In this document: piece by piece, positions 16,491 to 23,915 of the stretch
How positions within the stretch are numbered: the first letter of the stretch is position 1
Layout: every line of letters starts with the position of its first letter
Source: Rhizocola hellebori
GTDB lineage: Bacteria > Actinomycetota > Actinomycetes > Mycobacteriales > Micromonosporaceae
Direction of reading: 5' to 3'
Length of the DNA stretch: 64,000 bases
Assembly (NCBI RefSeq): GCF_016862955.1
Contig: NZ_BONY01000031.1
Span: 1 to 64,000, forward strand
Made by a program: the position numbers and the translations under genes
Notes under the pieces: model-generated
What the model saw: only the letters and a program-made list of their open reading frames with translations
Told to the model about the DNA's origin: nothing
Database searches by the model: none

Positions 16491-18294
16491 AGCCGCCCCC
16501 GAGCTCCGCGTCGGTCAGCGGCTTCTCCAGCTTCACGTACTCGCGCCGGGCCGCGGTCAGGACGTGACCCATCCCGACCGGTTCGCCCGCGGCGGCGGCC
16601 AGAAACGCCGCGCCGAGCGCGATCGTGCGGATGTTCCCGCCGGACAGCTGCATCCGGGCGAGGCGATCCCAATCGAGATTGGCGGTTGGCGTCTTGGGCG
16701 GGAACATCAGCCGCCAGATCCGCGCCCGTGCCTGCGCGTCGGGGAACGGGAAGGGCACCACGAACCGCAGCCGCCGCAGGAAGGCCCGGTCGAGGGAGTT
16801 CTTCAGGTTGGTGGTGAGGATCGCCAGACCTCGATAGGTTTCCATGCGCTGCAACAGATACGAGACTTCCAGATTGGCGTACCGGTCGTGGCTGTCACGA
16901 ACCTCGCTGCGCTTGCCGAAGATCGCGTCGGCCTCGTCGAAAAGCAGCACGGCCCCGCTCGCATCGGCGGCGTCGAAGACCCGCTTGAGGTTCTTCTCGG
17001 TCTCCCCGATGTACTTGCTCACCACCGAAGCCAGATCGATCCGGTAGAGATCCAGATCAAGCGCGCCCGCGAGCACTTCAGCCGCAAGGGTTTTGCCCGT
17101 CCCGGACTCGCCGGTGAACAACGCGGTCACGCCGAGCCCACGTCCGGACGAGCCCGCCATGCCCCAGCTCTCATAGACCTGCGTGCGGTGCCTTACCTGA
17201 GCGGTGATGTCCCGCAACATCTCGGTCGCGAACTCCGGCAGCACCACCTCTTCCCAGCCCGCGGCGGGTTCGATCAGCTGGGCCAGGTCGGCTATCCCGC
17301 CCCGGGAGCTGCGCCGGCAGGCGTCGTGCAGGTCGCTGGGCCGGTCCAGCGCGATGGCCTCGATCTGTTCCACCTCAAGGCGAAACGCCGCGGTGATCCC
17401 GTCCAGTTCCCCGGCCGGGCCGAGCAGCTGCTCCCAGAGCTGGCGTTGCTCGCCGATGCTCGGCGACGGCACCGCGCAGGTGAGGTCGGCCCGCAGCTGT
17501 GGCAGGCCGGACAGCACCACCGAACAGCCCAGCTCGCTGACGAAGGCGGCCACCGGGCGCGGCGCGGTCTCCGGCTCGGCGGTGATCACGGGCAATGCGC
17601 CCAGCAGCGCGGCTTCCCGCTCCACCAGCAGGGCCAGCAGGGCGTTCTCCGCGCCCAGCGGCGGTATCCGGTCGGCCGGAATATGCAGCGGGGTCAGGTC
17701 GAGCGCGGCCGCGGCGTGGCTGGCTATCCGGTTGCGGGTCTGCTCTCCGGCGCCGTGGATGCTGGCCACGACCTTTTCCGGCCGGGAACCCAGCCGGGAC
17801 GCCAGATCCACGGCGATCACCTGCTGGGCCGGGGTGAGCCGGCCCGGGATGTCGGGCAGGGCCCTGACCACGCCGTCGAGCCTGGAGTCGAGGCATACCA
17901 CGCCGACGAGGTGATGCAGGATCCGTTCGTCGATTCGCAGTGGCCGGCTGATCAGGCCCGCCCCCGCCCCCGGCTCGACCAGCCGCCAGCGGCGAAGCGG
18001 TGCGCTGGTGGCCATCGCGTCCCAGTGGCCGCCGCCGAGAACGGAAAGCGCGGCCGCGAAGGTGGGCGGGGTGAACCTTTCGTCGAGTTCGGCGCCGGTA
18101 CACCACAGCAGCAGGTCCCGCTCGAACCCGGACAACCCGAAGACCGAAACCACTTGCGCCAGACGGGTTTGCTGGGGCACGACGGCATCCTGCGCGGGCG
18201 CCTGCCCGCTGATCACCGCGTGCAGGCGGTCCAGTTGCGCGACGAGCAGGCGCTGGTTGCGCGCCATCCAGGTCTCCTGCTCGGCTTCGGTCAT
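16483..18294 (-). CDS. AAA+ ATPase of the injection system
   Basis: A 603-residue ATPase (Afp15/Pvc15-like). The N-terminal 380 residues form a divergent, helical, ATPase-like region. The C-terminal AAA+ module has Walker A GESGTGKT (395-402), a Walker B ending LLFDEAD (about 451-457), a sensor-1 ILTTNLKN and the arginine-bearing RAFLRRLRF. In characterised eCIS the ATPase is needed for assembly or stability but is not part of the mature particle. The ATG at 18294 overlaps the DUF4255 stop (ATGA). Longer in-frame extensions lie inside the DUF4255 gene and are shadows. Confidence 0.9.
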   Translation of the reverse strand: MTEAEQETWMARNQRLLVAQLDRLHAVISGQAPAQDAVVPQQTRLAQVVSVFGLSGFERDLLLWCTGAELDERFTPPTFAAALSVLGGGHWDAMATSAPLRRWRLVEPGAGAGLISRPLRIDERILHHLVGVVCLDSRLDGVVRALPDIPGRLTPAQQVIAVDLASRLGSRPEKVVASIHGAGEQTRNRIASHAAAALDLTPLHIPADRIPPLGAENALLALLVEREAALLGALPVITAEPETAPRPVAAFVSELGCSVVLSGLPQLRADLTCAVPSPSIGEQRQLWEQLLGPAGELDGITAAFRLEVEQIEAIALDRPSDLHDACRRSSRGGIADLAQLIEPAAGWEEVVLPEFATEMLRDITAQVRHRTQVYESWGMAGSSGRGLGVTALFTGESGTGKTLAAEVLAGALDLDLYRIDLASVVSKYIGETEKNLKRVFDAADASGAVLLFDEADAIFGKRSEVRDSHDRYANLEVSYLLQRMETYRGLAILTTNLKNSLDRAFLRRLRFVVPFPFPDAQARARIWRLMFPPKTPTANLDWDRLARMQLSGGNIRTIALGAAFLAAAAGEPVGMGHVLTAARREYVKLEKPLTDAELGGGYA

Positions 18295-19571
18295 GACGGC
18301 ACCACGACCTTGCGGTCGGCGCGGAACTCGGGTGCGGGCTTGGTGGTGTCGATGATGCGGCTTTCCACACCGTCGACGCGCAGCCGCACCACGGCTGGGC
18401 CGCCCGGAATAGGGGCCAGGTCGGCTTCGATCTGGGGCAGCGCCGCCGCGTGCGGGGCCACCGGGCCCTGCGCCGAGTTGAGCCCGATGGTGGCCGCCTG
18501 TTCGGGTTGCACGCTGGGGGTCAGCGGCACGACGGCGTGGATCCGGTTCGGGTCGCGGGTCAGCGCCACGCCGGACACGGTCGGGACTGGGGCGAGCATC
18601 ATAGCGGCCACCTTCGTGGTGCGCGGCTCCGATTCCCCTTCCGGGACCAGCTCCACGCTGACGCTCCACACCCCGGCGGGCCAGATCTGGTTCACCGGCT
18701 CGGTGGCGGGCAGCGCGAACTTCGCCGTGGTCGCGTCGGCGTTGGCGCCCACCGTGATGACGTGCGGCACTTTGAGCAGCCGGTGTTGCAGAAGAACCTT
18801 CAGCGCGGTGCCCGCCAGATGGGTGCCGTGCAGGGTCACGGTCTCGCCCAGCTCCACCACCGGGGTGCCGTCGGGCGCGCTCACCGATTCCAGGGTGGGG
18901 TAAGGCGAAAGCGTGGACGGCTCCACCCGCAGGGTGCGCGTGAGCACCGGCAGCGGGGTGACCACGGGCCGGGCCGGCTCGATGAGCACCACGCTCACCT
19001 GGAACGCGGCGCTGGGCCGATAGTGGCTCTGGGTGGCCGACCACAGCTTCGACATGCCTTCCAGGTCAAGCAATTCCCAGCTGATCTTCAACGTCTCCAG
19101 CTGATCGGCCAGTCCGGCGTTGGCCGGGGTCTGGAACGCGGTGGGCACGGTCGCCGACGGGTCGAGCGGGTCGAATTGCAGCGCGCTGCGGATGGCGGCC
19201 CGGTCCAGGAACGGCCGGTCGTGCAACAGCTGCATCCCGTAGCCCAGCAGCATTTCGGCCTGCAGATCCTCTTTGCCGTAGGCGGTCAGCAGGTAGTGCA
19301 GGTCGAGGGCGAGCGGGGGGCTGGAGGTGCGGCGGCCGCCGCTGTCGCGGGAGGGCAGATCGGCGTTGCGCCAGCCTTGGTTCAGGCTCACCCGGTAGAG
19401 GAACAGGTTGAGCTGAGGCCCGTCGGAGGGGTTGTCGAGCTTGATCAGATCGGGCGCCTTGGCGGACACCTTGACCGGGCTGCCCACCGCCGGTACGGCG
19501 TCGACCAGGCCGTTGTCCAGAACGTTGCGCAGCACCGCGCTCACCGCGCCGATGGCCAGGGCCGTGCTCAT
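18291..19571 (-). CDS. DUF4255 cap/terminator protein (Afp16/Pvc16-like)
   Basis: A 426-residue protein. The first 200 residues form the DUF4255 (Pvc16 N-terminal) domain, recognisable from LFLYRVSLNQGWRNADLPSR, PPLALDLHYLLTAYG and LLGYGMQLLHDRPFL. In eCIS this domain caps the tube and sheath and limits particle length. The C-terminal half is a long beta-rich region with repeated Ig-like stretches (GETVTLHGTHLAGTALKVLL); such extensions are common in actinobacterial members. It starts in an ATGA overlap with the Pro-rich gene. Confidence 0.88.
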   Translation of the reverse strand: MSTALAIGAVSAVLRNVLDNGLVDAVPAVGSPVKVSAKAPDLIKLDNPSDGPQLNLFLYRVSLNQGWRNADLPSRDSGGRRTSSPPLALDLHYLLTAYGKEDLQAEMLLGYGMQLLHDRPFLDRAAIRSALQFDPLDPSATVPTAFQTPANAGLADQLETLKISWELLDLEGMSKLWSATQSHYRPSAAFQVSVVLIEPARPVVTPLPVLTRTLRVEPSTLSPYPTLESVSAPDGTPVVELGETVTLHGTHLAGTALKVLLQHRLLKVPHVITVGANADATTAKFALPATEPVNQIWPAGVWSVSVELVPEGESEPRTTKVAAMMLAPVPTVSGVALTRDPNRIHAVVPLTPSVQPEQAATIGLNSAQGPVAPHAAALPQIEADLAPIPGGPAVVRLRVDGVESRIIDTTKPAPEFRADRKVVVPS

Positions 19572-20188
19572 CTCGGCCTCCCGTCATTTCCGCGCAGGTA
19601 GTCGGAGAGGCTGACCCCGTCGCTGGCCGCAGCGACCGGTGACGGCTCGAAAACCGGTGCGGGCGCGGCACTCGGCGCTTGCGGCGCACGGATTTCGATG
19701 CGCCCGATGGATATTTGCACGGTCTGCCGTTCCGGCGGCTGTGGCGCGGGCCGGGGTTCGCGTCGGTGCTCGATCGGGGTGACCGGCCTGACCCGCTCGA
19801 CCACCTCGCTGTCCAATGTGGACAGCATCTTGACGACGACCTCACGTTCCGCCGGCCGCAGCACGGGCGGCACCGCGACCGGCGCGGCCGATGGCGGCGC
19901 GCTGCGAGCCGGCGGCGCCGCGATGGCTTGCGGCGACGGCGAAATCGTGGCGGCGGCAGGTGGCGCGGGTCGGGCGGGGTCGGAGTGGGTCTGCGCATGC
20001 GGCTCAGCGGGCGCTGCGAAACTCAGCACGGCGGGCGATGGTGGCGACAACGCGGGCGCTGGCGGGTTCACCGTCGTTTCCTCGACGTGTTCCTCCAGCG
20101 GCGCCGCCTCGGTGTGCATCGGGCCACGGACGATCGGGGTGGTGCGCGAGACCGGGCCGGAGACCAGGCGGGTGAACAGATCACTCAT
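19568..20188 (-). CDS. Pro/Ala-rich injection-system linker protein
   Basis: A 206-residue protein, mostly a disordered Pro/Ala/Ser-rich region (about residues 40-125). Two short conserved islands follow near the C-terminus: VQISIGRIEIRAPQAP and GVSLSDYLRGND. The same two islands are found at the C-terminus of proteins encoded before DUF4255 genes in other eCIS loci, so the position and motifs agree, but the function is not established. The ATG at 20188 overlaps the end of the gp26-like gene by 8 nt. No signal peptide. Confidence 0.7.
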   Translation of the reverse strand: MSDLFTRLVSGPVSRTTPIVRGPMHTEAAPLEEHVEETTVNPPAPALSPPSPAVLSFAAPAEPHAQTHSDPARPAPPAAATISPSPQAIAAPPARSAPPSAAPVAVPPVLRPAEREVVVKMLSTLDSEVVERVRPVTPIEHRREPRPAPQPPERQTVQISIGRIEIRAPQAPSAAPAPVFEPSPVAAASDGVSLSDYLRGNDGRPR

Positions 20189-20885
20189 CGCGCACCAGCT
20201 CCAAATAGTAGGCACGCCTGGCCTGCGACAGAGCGAGGATCTGCGTTTCGCTCCAGCCGTAGGCGCGGGCCAGCTCGTCCACCTCGCCCAGCAGCCGCCG
20301 TGCGGTGGACCGCAGCGCGGCCCAGACGAACTCGCCGATGTCCAGCGGGCTCTCCCAGGACGCGGCGCACTGCGGGCAGGTCAGCTCAAAGGTGATGTCC
20401 GCGAACGGGTCCGCGGCCGCCACCCGGCGCGCCAGCTCCGAGCGCGCCGTCTCGCTCAGCTGCGCGCCGTCGCTGCCCACCATGCGGGTCAGCAGCAGCA
20501 CCGCCCCCTGCGCCGGGTCGGCGCAGCGAGCAGAAGCCGCCAAGTCCTCCGCGCCGGGAAGCCGCCACTGGACCGCCTCGCCGTCAATCTCAAGCGGCTC
20601 CGGCCCGAGCGGCTGCGGCATCTGCTCGACCAGCTCCGCCACCGGCACGTTGAGCTCCACCTCGGTGCCGCAATGGGGGCACCCGGCCACGCCGTCAAGC
20701 TTCTCGCCGAAGCTGGCGGCATAGAGCTGGAGCAACGCGGCCTGCCTGGCACCCGCCGTGTCCCGCGCGGCGGGCACGGCGAAGGCGTCGAGCAGAGCGG
20801 CGTTGCGGGCGTCCCAATGCAGCGCCTGCTTGCGGGCAAGGCGATCCCAGGCCGCCAGCAGATCCTGGGCGGCGACGGCGGTCAC
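20181..20885 (-). CDS. T4 gp26-like baseplate protein with zinc-ribbon cysteines
   Basis: A 234-residue protein related to the phage T4 baseplate protein family (gp26/gp51 type) found next to tube genes. Two CxxC pairs, Cys69/Cys72 (CPHC) and Cys170/Cys173 (CPQC), flank the conserved core and probably make one zinc site. LLQLYAASFGEKLDGVAGCP and FVWAALRSTARRLLGEVDEL are the best-preserved helices. The GTG start at 20885 is 8 nt after the tube stop. A chaperone or baseplate-assembly role is likely but unproven in eCIS. Confidence 0.8.
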   Translation of the reverse strand: MTAVAAQDLLAAWDRLARKQALHWDARNAALLDAFAVPAARDTAGARQAALLQLYAASFGEKLDGVAGCPHCGTEVELNVPVAELVEQMPQPLGPEPLEIDGEAVQWRLPGAEDLAASARCADPAQGAVLLLTRMVGSDGAQLSETARSELARRVAAADPFADITFELTCPQCAASWESPLDIGEFVWAALRSTARRLLGEVDELARAYGWSETQILALSQARRAYYLELVRDE

Positions 20886-20893
20886 GGCGGGCC

Positions 20894-21421
20894 TCAGCCG
20901 GCCGGTTCGGTGAAGCTGGGCTCGGCCGGCTCCGCCACCTCGTAGTCGCGTTCCCAGCCCTCATGTTCCAGCTTGATGGTCTGGATGGCCACCGCGTTGG
21001 CGTTGGCGTCGAGGTCGGGCAGCGCCTGGAATTCCGACACCCAGGCGCGGTAGACCTTGTAGGCCAGGACAAGCTGCCCCGCTTCGTTGTACACCTCGAT
21101 GATGATGTCCTTGCGGAAGTTCTTCAGCGAGGTCTCCATGCCCAGGCCGGAGCCGAAGTTCCACACCCGGTTGGCCCACTTCTCGAATTCGGTGTCGTGG
21201 GTGACCCCGCGTTCCATGGTGATGGCCTCGTACTTGGTGCGCCCAGGCGACTTGTGGGAGGTCGACGGGTCGCCGCCTTCGCGGTGCTCGACGACCTCGG
21301 TGGTGCGCTTGAGCGCGCCGACCTTGCTTACCCCGGCCACGTACCGGCCGTCCCAGCGCACCCGGAACTTGAAGTTCTTGTATGGATCGAAGCGTTGCGG
21401 GTTCACGGTGAATTTCGGCAT
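20894..21421 (-). CDS. inner tube protein of the injection system
   Basis: A 175-residue tube subunit of the T4 gp19/Hcp-like family. It begins with DPYKNFKFRVRWDGRYVAGV and continues with TEVVEHREGGDPSTSHKSPG and YEAITMERGVTHDTEFEKW, which are diagnostic for phage tail tubes. Hexamers of this protein would build the channel inside the sheath. The ATG at 21421 is preceded by a strong AGGAGGA ribosome site. The sheath stop is 14 nt upstream, so sheath and tube, both needed in high copy, are adjacent and first in the operon. Confidence 0.92.
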   Translation of the reverse strand: MPKFTVNPQRFDPYKNFKFRVRWDGRYVAGVSKVGALKRTTEVVEHREGGDPSTSHKSPGRTKYEAITMERGVTHDTEFEKWANRVWNFGSGLGMETSLKNFRKDIIIEVYNEAGQLVLAYKVYRAWVSEFQALPDLDANANAVAIQTIKLEHEGWERDYEVAEPAEPSFTEPAG

Positions 21422-21435
21422 CGTGCTTGCTCCTC

Positions 21436-23022
21436 CTAGACGGCGACCTGACCGGCCATTTGCTGCAGCTTGATCACCACGAACTCGGCCGGTTTGAGCG
21501 GCGCGAAGCCGACCACGATGTTGACCACACCGTTGTTGATGTTGGTTTGGGTGGTGGTTTCCTTGTCGCACTTCACGAAGTACGCCTCCTTGGGGGTCAG
21601 CCCCTGGAAAGCGCCCTGCCGGAACAGGTCGTGCATGAAGGCCCCGACGTTGAGCCGGATCTGCGCCCACAGTGGCTCGTCGTTGGGCTCGAAGACGACC
21701 CACTGGGTACCACGGAAAAGGCTCTCTTCAATGAAAAGCGCTGTCCGCCGGACCGGAAGGTACTTCCACTCGTCGGCCAGCTTGTCGTTGCCGTGCATGG
21801 TGCGGGCGCCCCAGACCACCGCCCCGGCCGCGGGCATGACCCGCAAACAGTTGACGCCCAGCGGGTTCAGCTCGCCGTTTTCCAGATCGGTGAGCTTGAC
21901 CTCCAGCTCGGGCACGCCCACCAGCGAGGCGTCAAGCCCGGCCGGGGCCTTCCACACGCCGCGCTGAGCGTCGGTGCGCGCGATCACTCCGGCCACCGCG
22001 CCGCACGGGGCGAACGACTCCATCTGGTTGGAGCGCAACGGATTCGGCTGGCGCAGCCGGGGGAAGTAGAAGGCGGCGTTGCGGCTGTTGGTGCCGGTGT
22101 TGCCGCTGAAGTTGTGGGCGCCGGTGGTGGTGTTGGCGGCCTCCGCCTTGGTCTTCCAATGCGGATCCACGATGAGCACGGCCCGGCGCTTCTCGCAATA
22201 GGTGGCGGCTTTGGTCACCAGGGTGGTCTCGATGTCGGTGATGGTGTCGCCGTCGCTGGCGTGCGGCGGAATGCACAGCAGGTTGAACAGGTCGGCCTTC
22301 TCCAGCGCGTAGAGCCCGCGATCGGCCACGCCGGTGATGGCGGCGTCGTTGAGCACGACCCCGTCCTCGCCCTCATCGGCCGTTTTCACCTTGAGCACCA
22401 CGGCATCGCTCCACGGCTTGGTGGCGTCGACCTGCGCGGGCCGCTTCTGGCCGTCGCCCACCACGGCGCCGGTCACCAAAAGCGAATCGTTTTTGAGAAC
22501 CTTGTCCACCCGACGGGGACTGGCCTTGTCCACCGAGACGTTGCGGAACTCCTCCAGCGGGCCGTCTTCACCTTCGCGCACATAGAGGTTGAACAGCTTG
22601 GTATCGAGCGGATCCTTGGTGTTGTAATCCACCCGCGCGTGCAGCGAATTGGCCCACTTGCCCGGGTAGCGCGCGGTCAGGTCGTAAAACTCCGACGGCG
22701 CCCCCTCCAGCGGGAGCCCCACCTTGGCTTTGCCCGAAGGCTCGCCAGTGGGTTTGAAGATGCGCACTATCAGCGCCTGCGCGCCGCCGTTGAGGAAAAA
22801 GTCGCGCACCGCGAACGTCATGGGGCTGTCGAGCCATAGCCCACCGAAGATCCGCTCGAAGTCGGCGTAGCTGTTGACGACCACCGGTCCGTCCTCGTCG
22901 GTTGGCCCGCGCCGAGCGCGTCCGACAAATGCGGTGATGGACGTGGCCACGCCGGTGACCGAGCGAACTCCGCTGGAAATCTCCTCGACGTACACACCCG
23001 GATAGGAAAGAGACACCGGCAT
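21436..23022 (-). CDS. contractile tail sheath protein
   Basis: A 528-residue sheath subunit with the canonical start YPGVYVEEISSGVRSVTGV. The C-terminal core includes GVNCLRVMPAAGAVVWGART, PVRRTALFIEESLFRGTQW and VVFEPNDEPLWAQIRLNV, and the protein ends in the EFVVIKLQQMAGQ strand that exchanges between neighbours. It wraps the tube and contracts to drive it out. There is only one sheath gene in the window. The start ATG at 23022 has a GGAGG ribosome site. As the first gene of the run it is the one whose upstream region must hold the operon promoter. Confidence 0.95.
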   Translation of the reverse strand: MPVSLSYPGVYVEEISSGVRSVTGVATSITAFVGRARRGPTDEDGPVVVNSYADFERIFGGLWLDSPMTFAVRDFFLNGGAQALIVRIFKPTGEPSGKAKVGLPLEGAPSEFYDLTARYPGKWANSLHARVDYNTKDPLDTKLFNLYVREGEDGPLEEFRNVSVDKASPRRVDKVLKNDSLLVTGAVVGDGQKRPAQVDATKPWSDAVVLKVKTADEGEDGVVLNDAAITGVADRGLYALEKADLFNLLCIPPHASDGDTITDIETTLVTKAATYCEKRRAVLIVDPHWKTKAEAANTTTGAHNFSGNTGTNSRNAAFYFPRLRQPNPLRSNQMESFAPCGAVAGVIARTDAQRGVWKAPAGLDASLVGVPELEVKLTDLENGELNPLGVNCLRVMPAAGAVVWGARTMHGNDKLADEWKYLPVRRTALFIEESLFRGTQWVVFEPNDEPLWAQIRLNVGAFMHDLFRQGAFQGLTPKEAYFVKCDKETTTQTNINNGVVNIVVGFAPLKPAEFVVIKLQQMAGQVAV

Positions 23023-23180
23023 CTGGGACCTCCGACAGGTTGAGTCTTACGCGGAGGTTAAGCCCCAGAACGATCCCTGCGGAGTCGCGATCCCGACATT
23101 GTCGCCTTTCGCGTGATCAGGGTCGATATTCGATCTTCCCAATGTCACACGTTAGTGTCGTGTTCGGACCTGTGCCGGGC
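23023..23180 (-). promoter_or_regulatory. likely promoter region of the injection-system operon
   Basis: These 158 bases separate the upstream membrane-protein gene from the sheath gene. They are the only sizeable gap before the whole 21-kb run and must carry its promoter unless it reads through from the membrane protein gene. The segment is locally AT-richer than the flanks around 23120-23160. No convincing -35/-10 pair can be fixed by eye. A weak ACAC-TAAC-GTGT dyad lies near 23145-23160 on the coding strand. Confidence 0.45.
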
Positions 23181-23867
23181 TCACATTGGGAAGCCGCGCC
23201 TCCACGGACGGGCGTACCAGCCGAGCCATAGGTCACTGCGATGGGTCTGCACGGCCCGTTCCACCTTGGAGACCGTGCCCAGCACCGGCGGCAGCGGGAA
23301 GCGCCAGCGGTTGGCGGCCAGCCCGGCCGCGGGAACATGCAGCTGTTTGCGATATCGGGTCAGTATCGGGTACCGGGAAAGGACCTCCGGGCTGGCCGGA
23401 TAGATTTCCAATCCGAAGCGGCGCTTGCTGTCCAGATTCATGGCGCTTTTCGCCTTATCTACCACGAAGCCCTTAACGGCGTCCTCAATGGACAGTGGCA
23501 GCGACGGCGCTTCCGGCGGCTGGTCGTAGCCGATGCCGACGGCGGCGACATCTTGCCACGGCATGAGCGTCCAATCTGTCCCCTGAAAGTGGTGAATTCC
23601 GTCGGCGTCGAAGACGAAGACGCGTGGCTGGAACGCCCGGGGGAGAGCAAGCAGGCCGAACAGCGCGATGAACCCGAAGATGGTGGCGAAGAAAAGCCCG
23701 ATGACTGTCACCATCGTCTCTTCGGTGTCCAGGGCCGCATAAACGCCACCCGCGCTGAACAAACCGAAGAGCACGATGGTCAGCAGCACCGCAACGATGC
23801 TGGCTCGTCCGAGGTCAACCTTGACGGCGGTCGGGCTGAAACTGGCGTGGGGGGTGGGATCGGCCAT
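23181..23867 (-). CDS. two-TM membrane protein with cytoplasmic domain
   Basis: A 228-residue protein with two hydrophobic segments at about residues 23-45 (IVAVLLTIVLFGLFSAGGVY) and 54-75 (MVTVIGLFFATIFGFIALFG). A soluble domain follows that begins RVFVFDADGIHHFQGTDWTL, in the style of bacterial PH-like membrane proteins. No catalytic motif is seen. It lies 158 bp before the sheath gene in the same orientation, so it could be unrelated or could be a membrane partner of the particle. There is no evidence in the sequence to decide. Confidence 0.7.
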   Translation of the reverse strand: MADPTPHASFSPTAVKVDLGRASIVAVLLTIVLFGLFSAGGVYAALDTEETMVTVIGLFFATIFGFIALFGLLALPRAFQPRVFVFDADGIHHFQGTDWTLMPWQDVAAVGIGYDQPPEAPSLPLSIEDAVKGFVVDKAKSAMNLDSKRRFGLEIYPASPEVLSRYPILTRYRKQLHVPAAGLAANRWRFPLPPVLGTVSKVERAVQTHRSDLWLGWYARPWRRGFPM

Positions 23868-23915
23868 AGCCGACGATGCTACCGCCCACGCCAGGATCTC
23901 TCTTGCCGTGTGGTG

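Noticed and set aside
23040-23231. A 63-codon frame upstream of the sheath gene on the plus strand
   Set aside because: No ribosome site, no homology and composition like a shadow; it also overlaps the region expected to hold the operon promoter.
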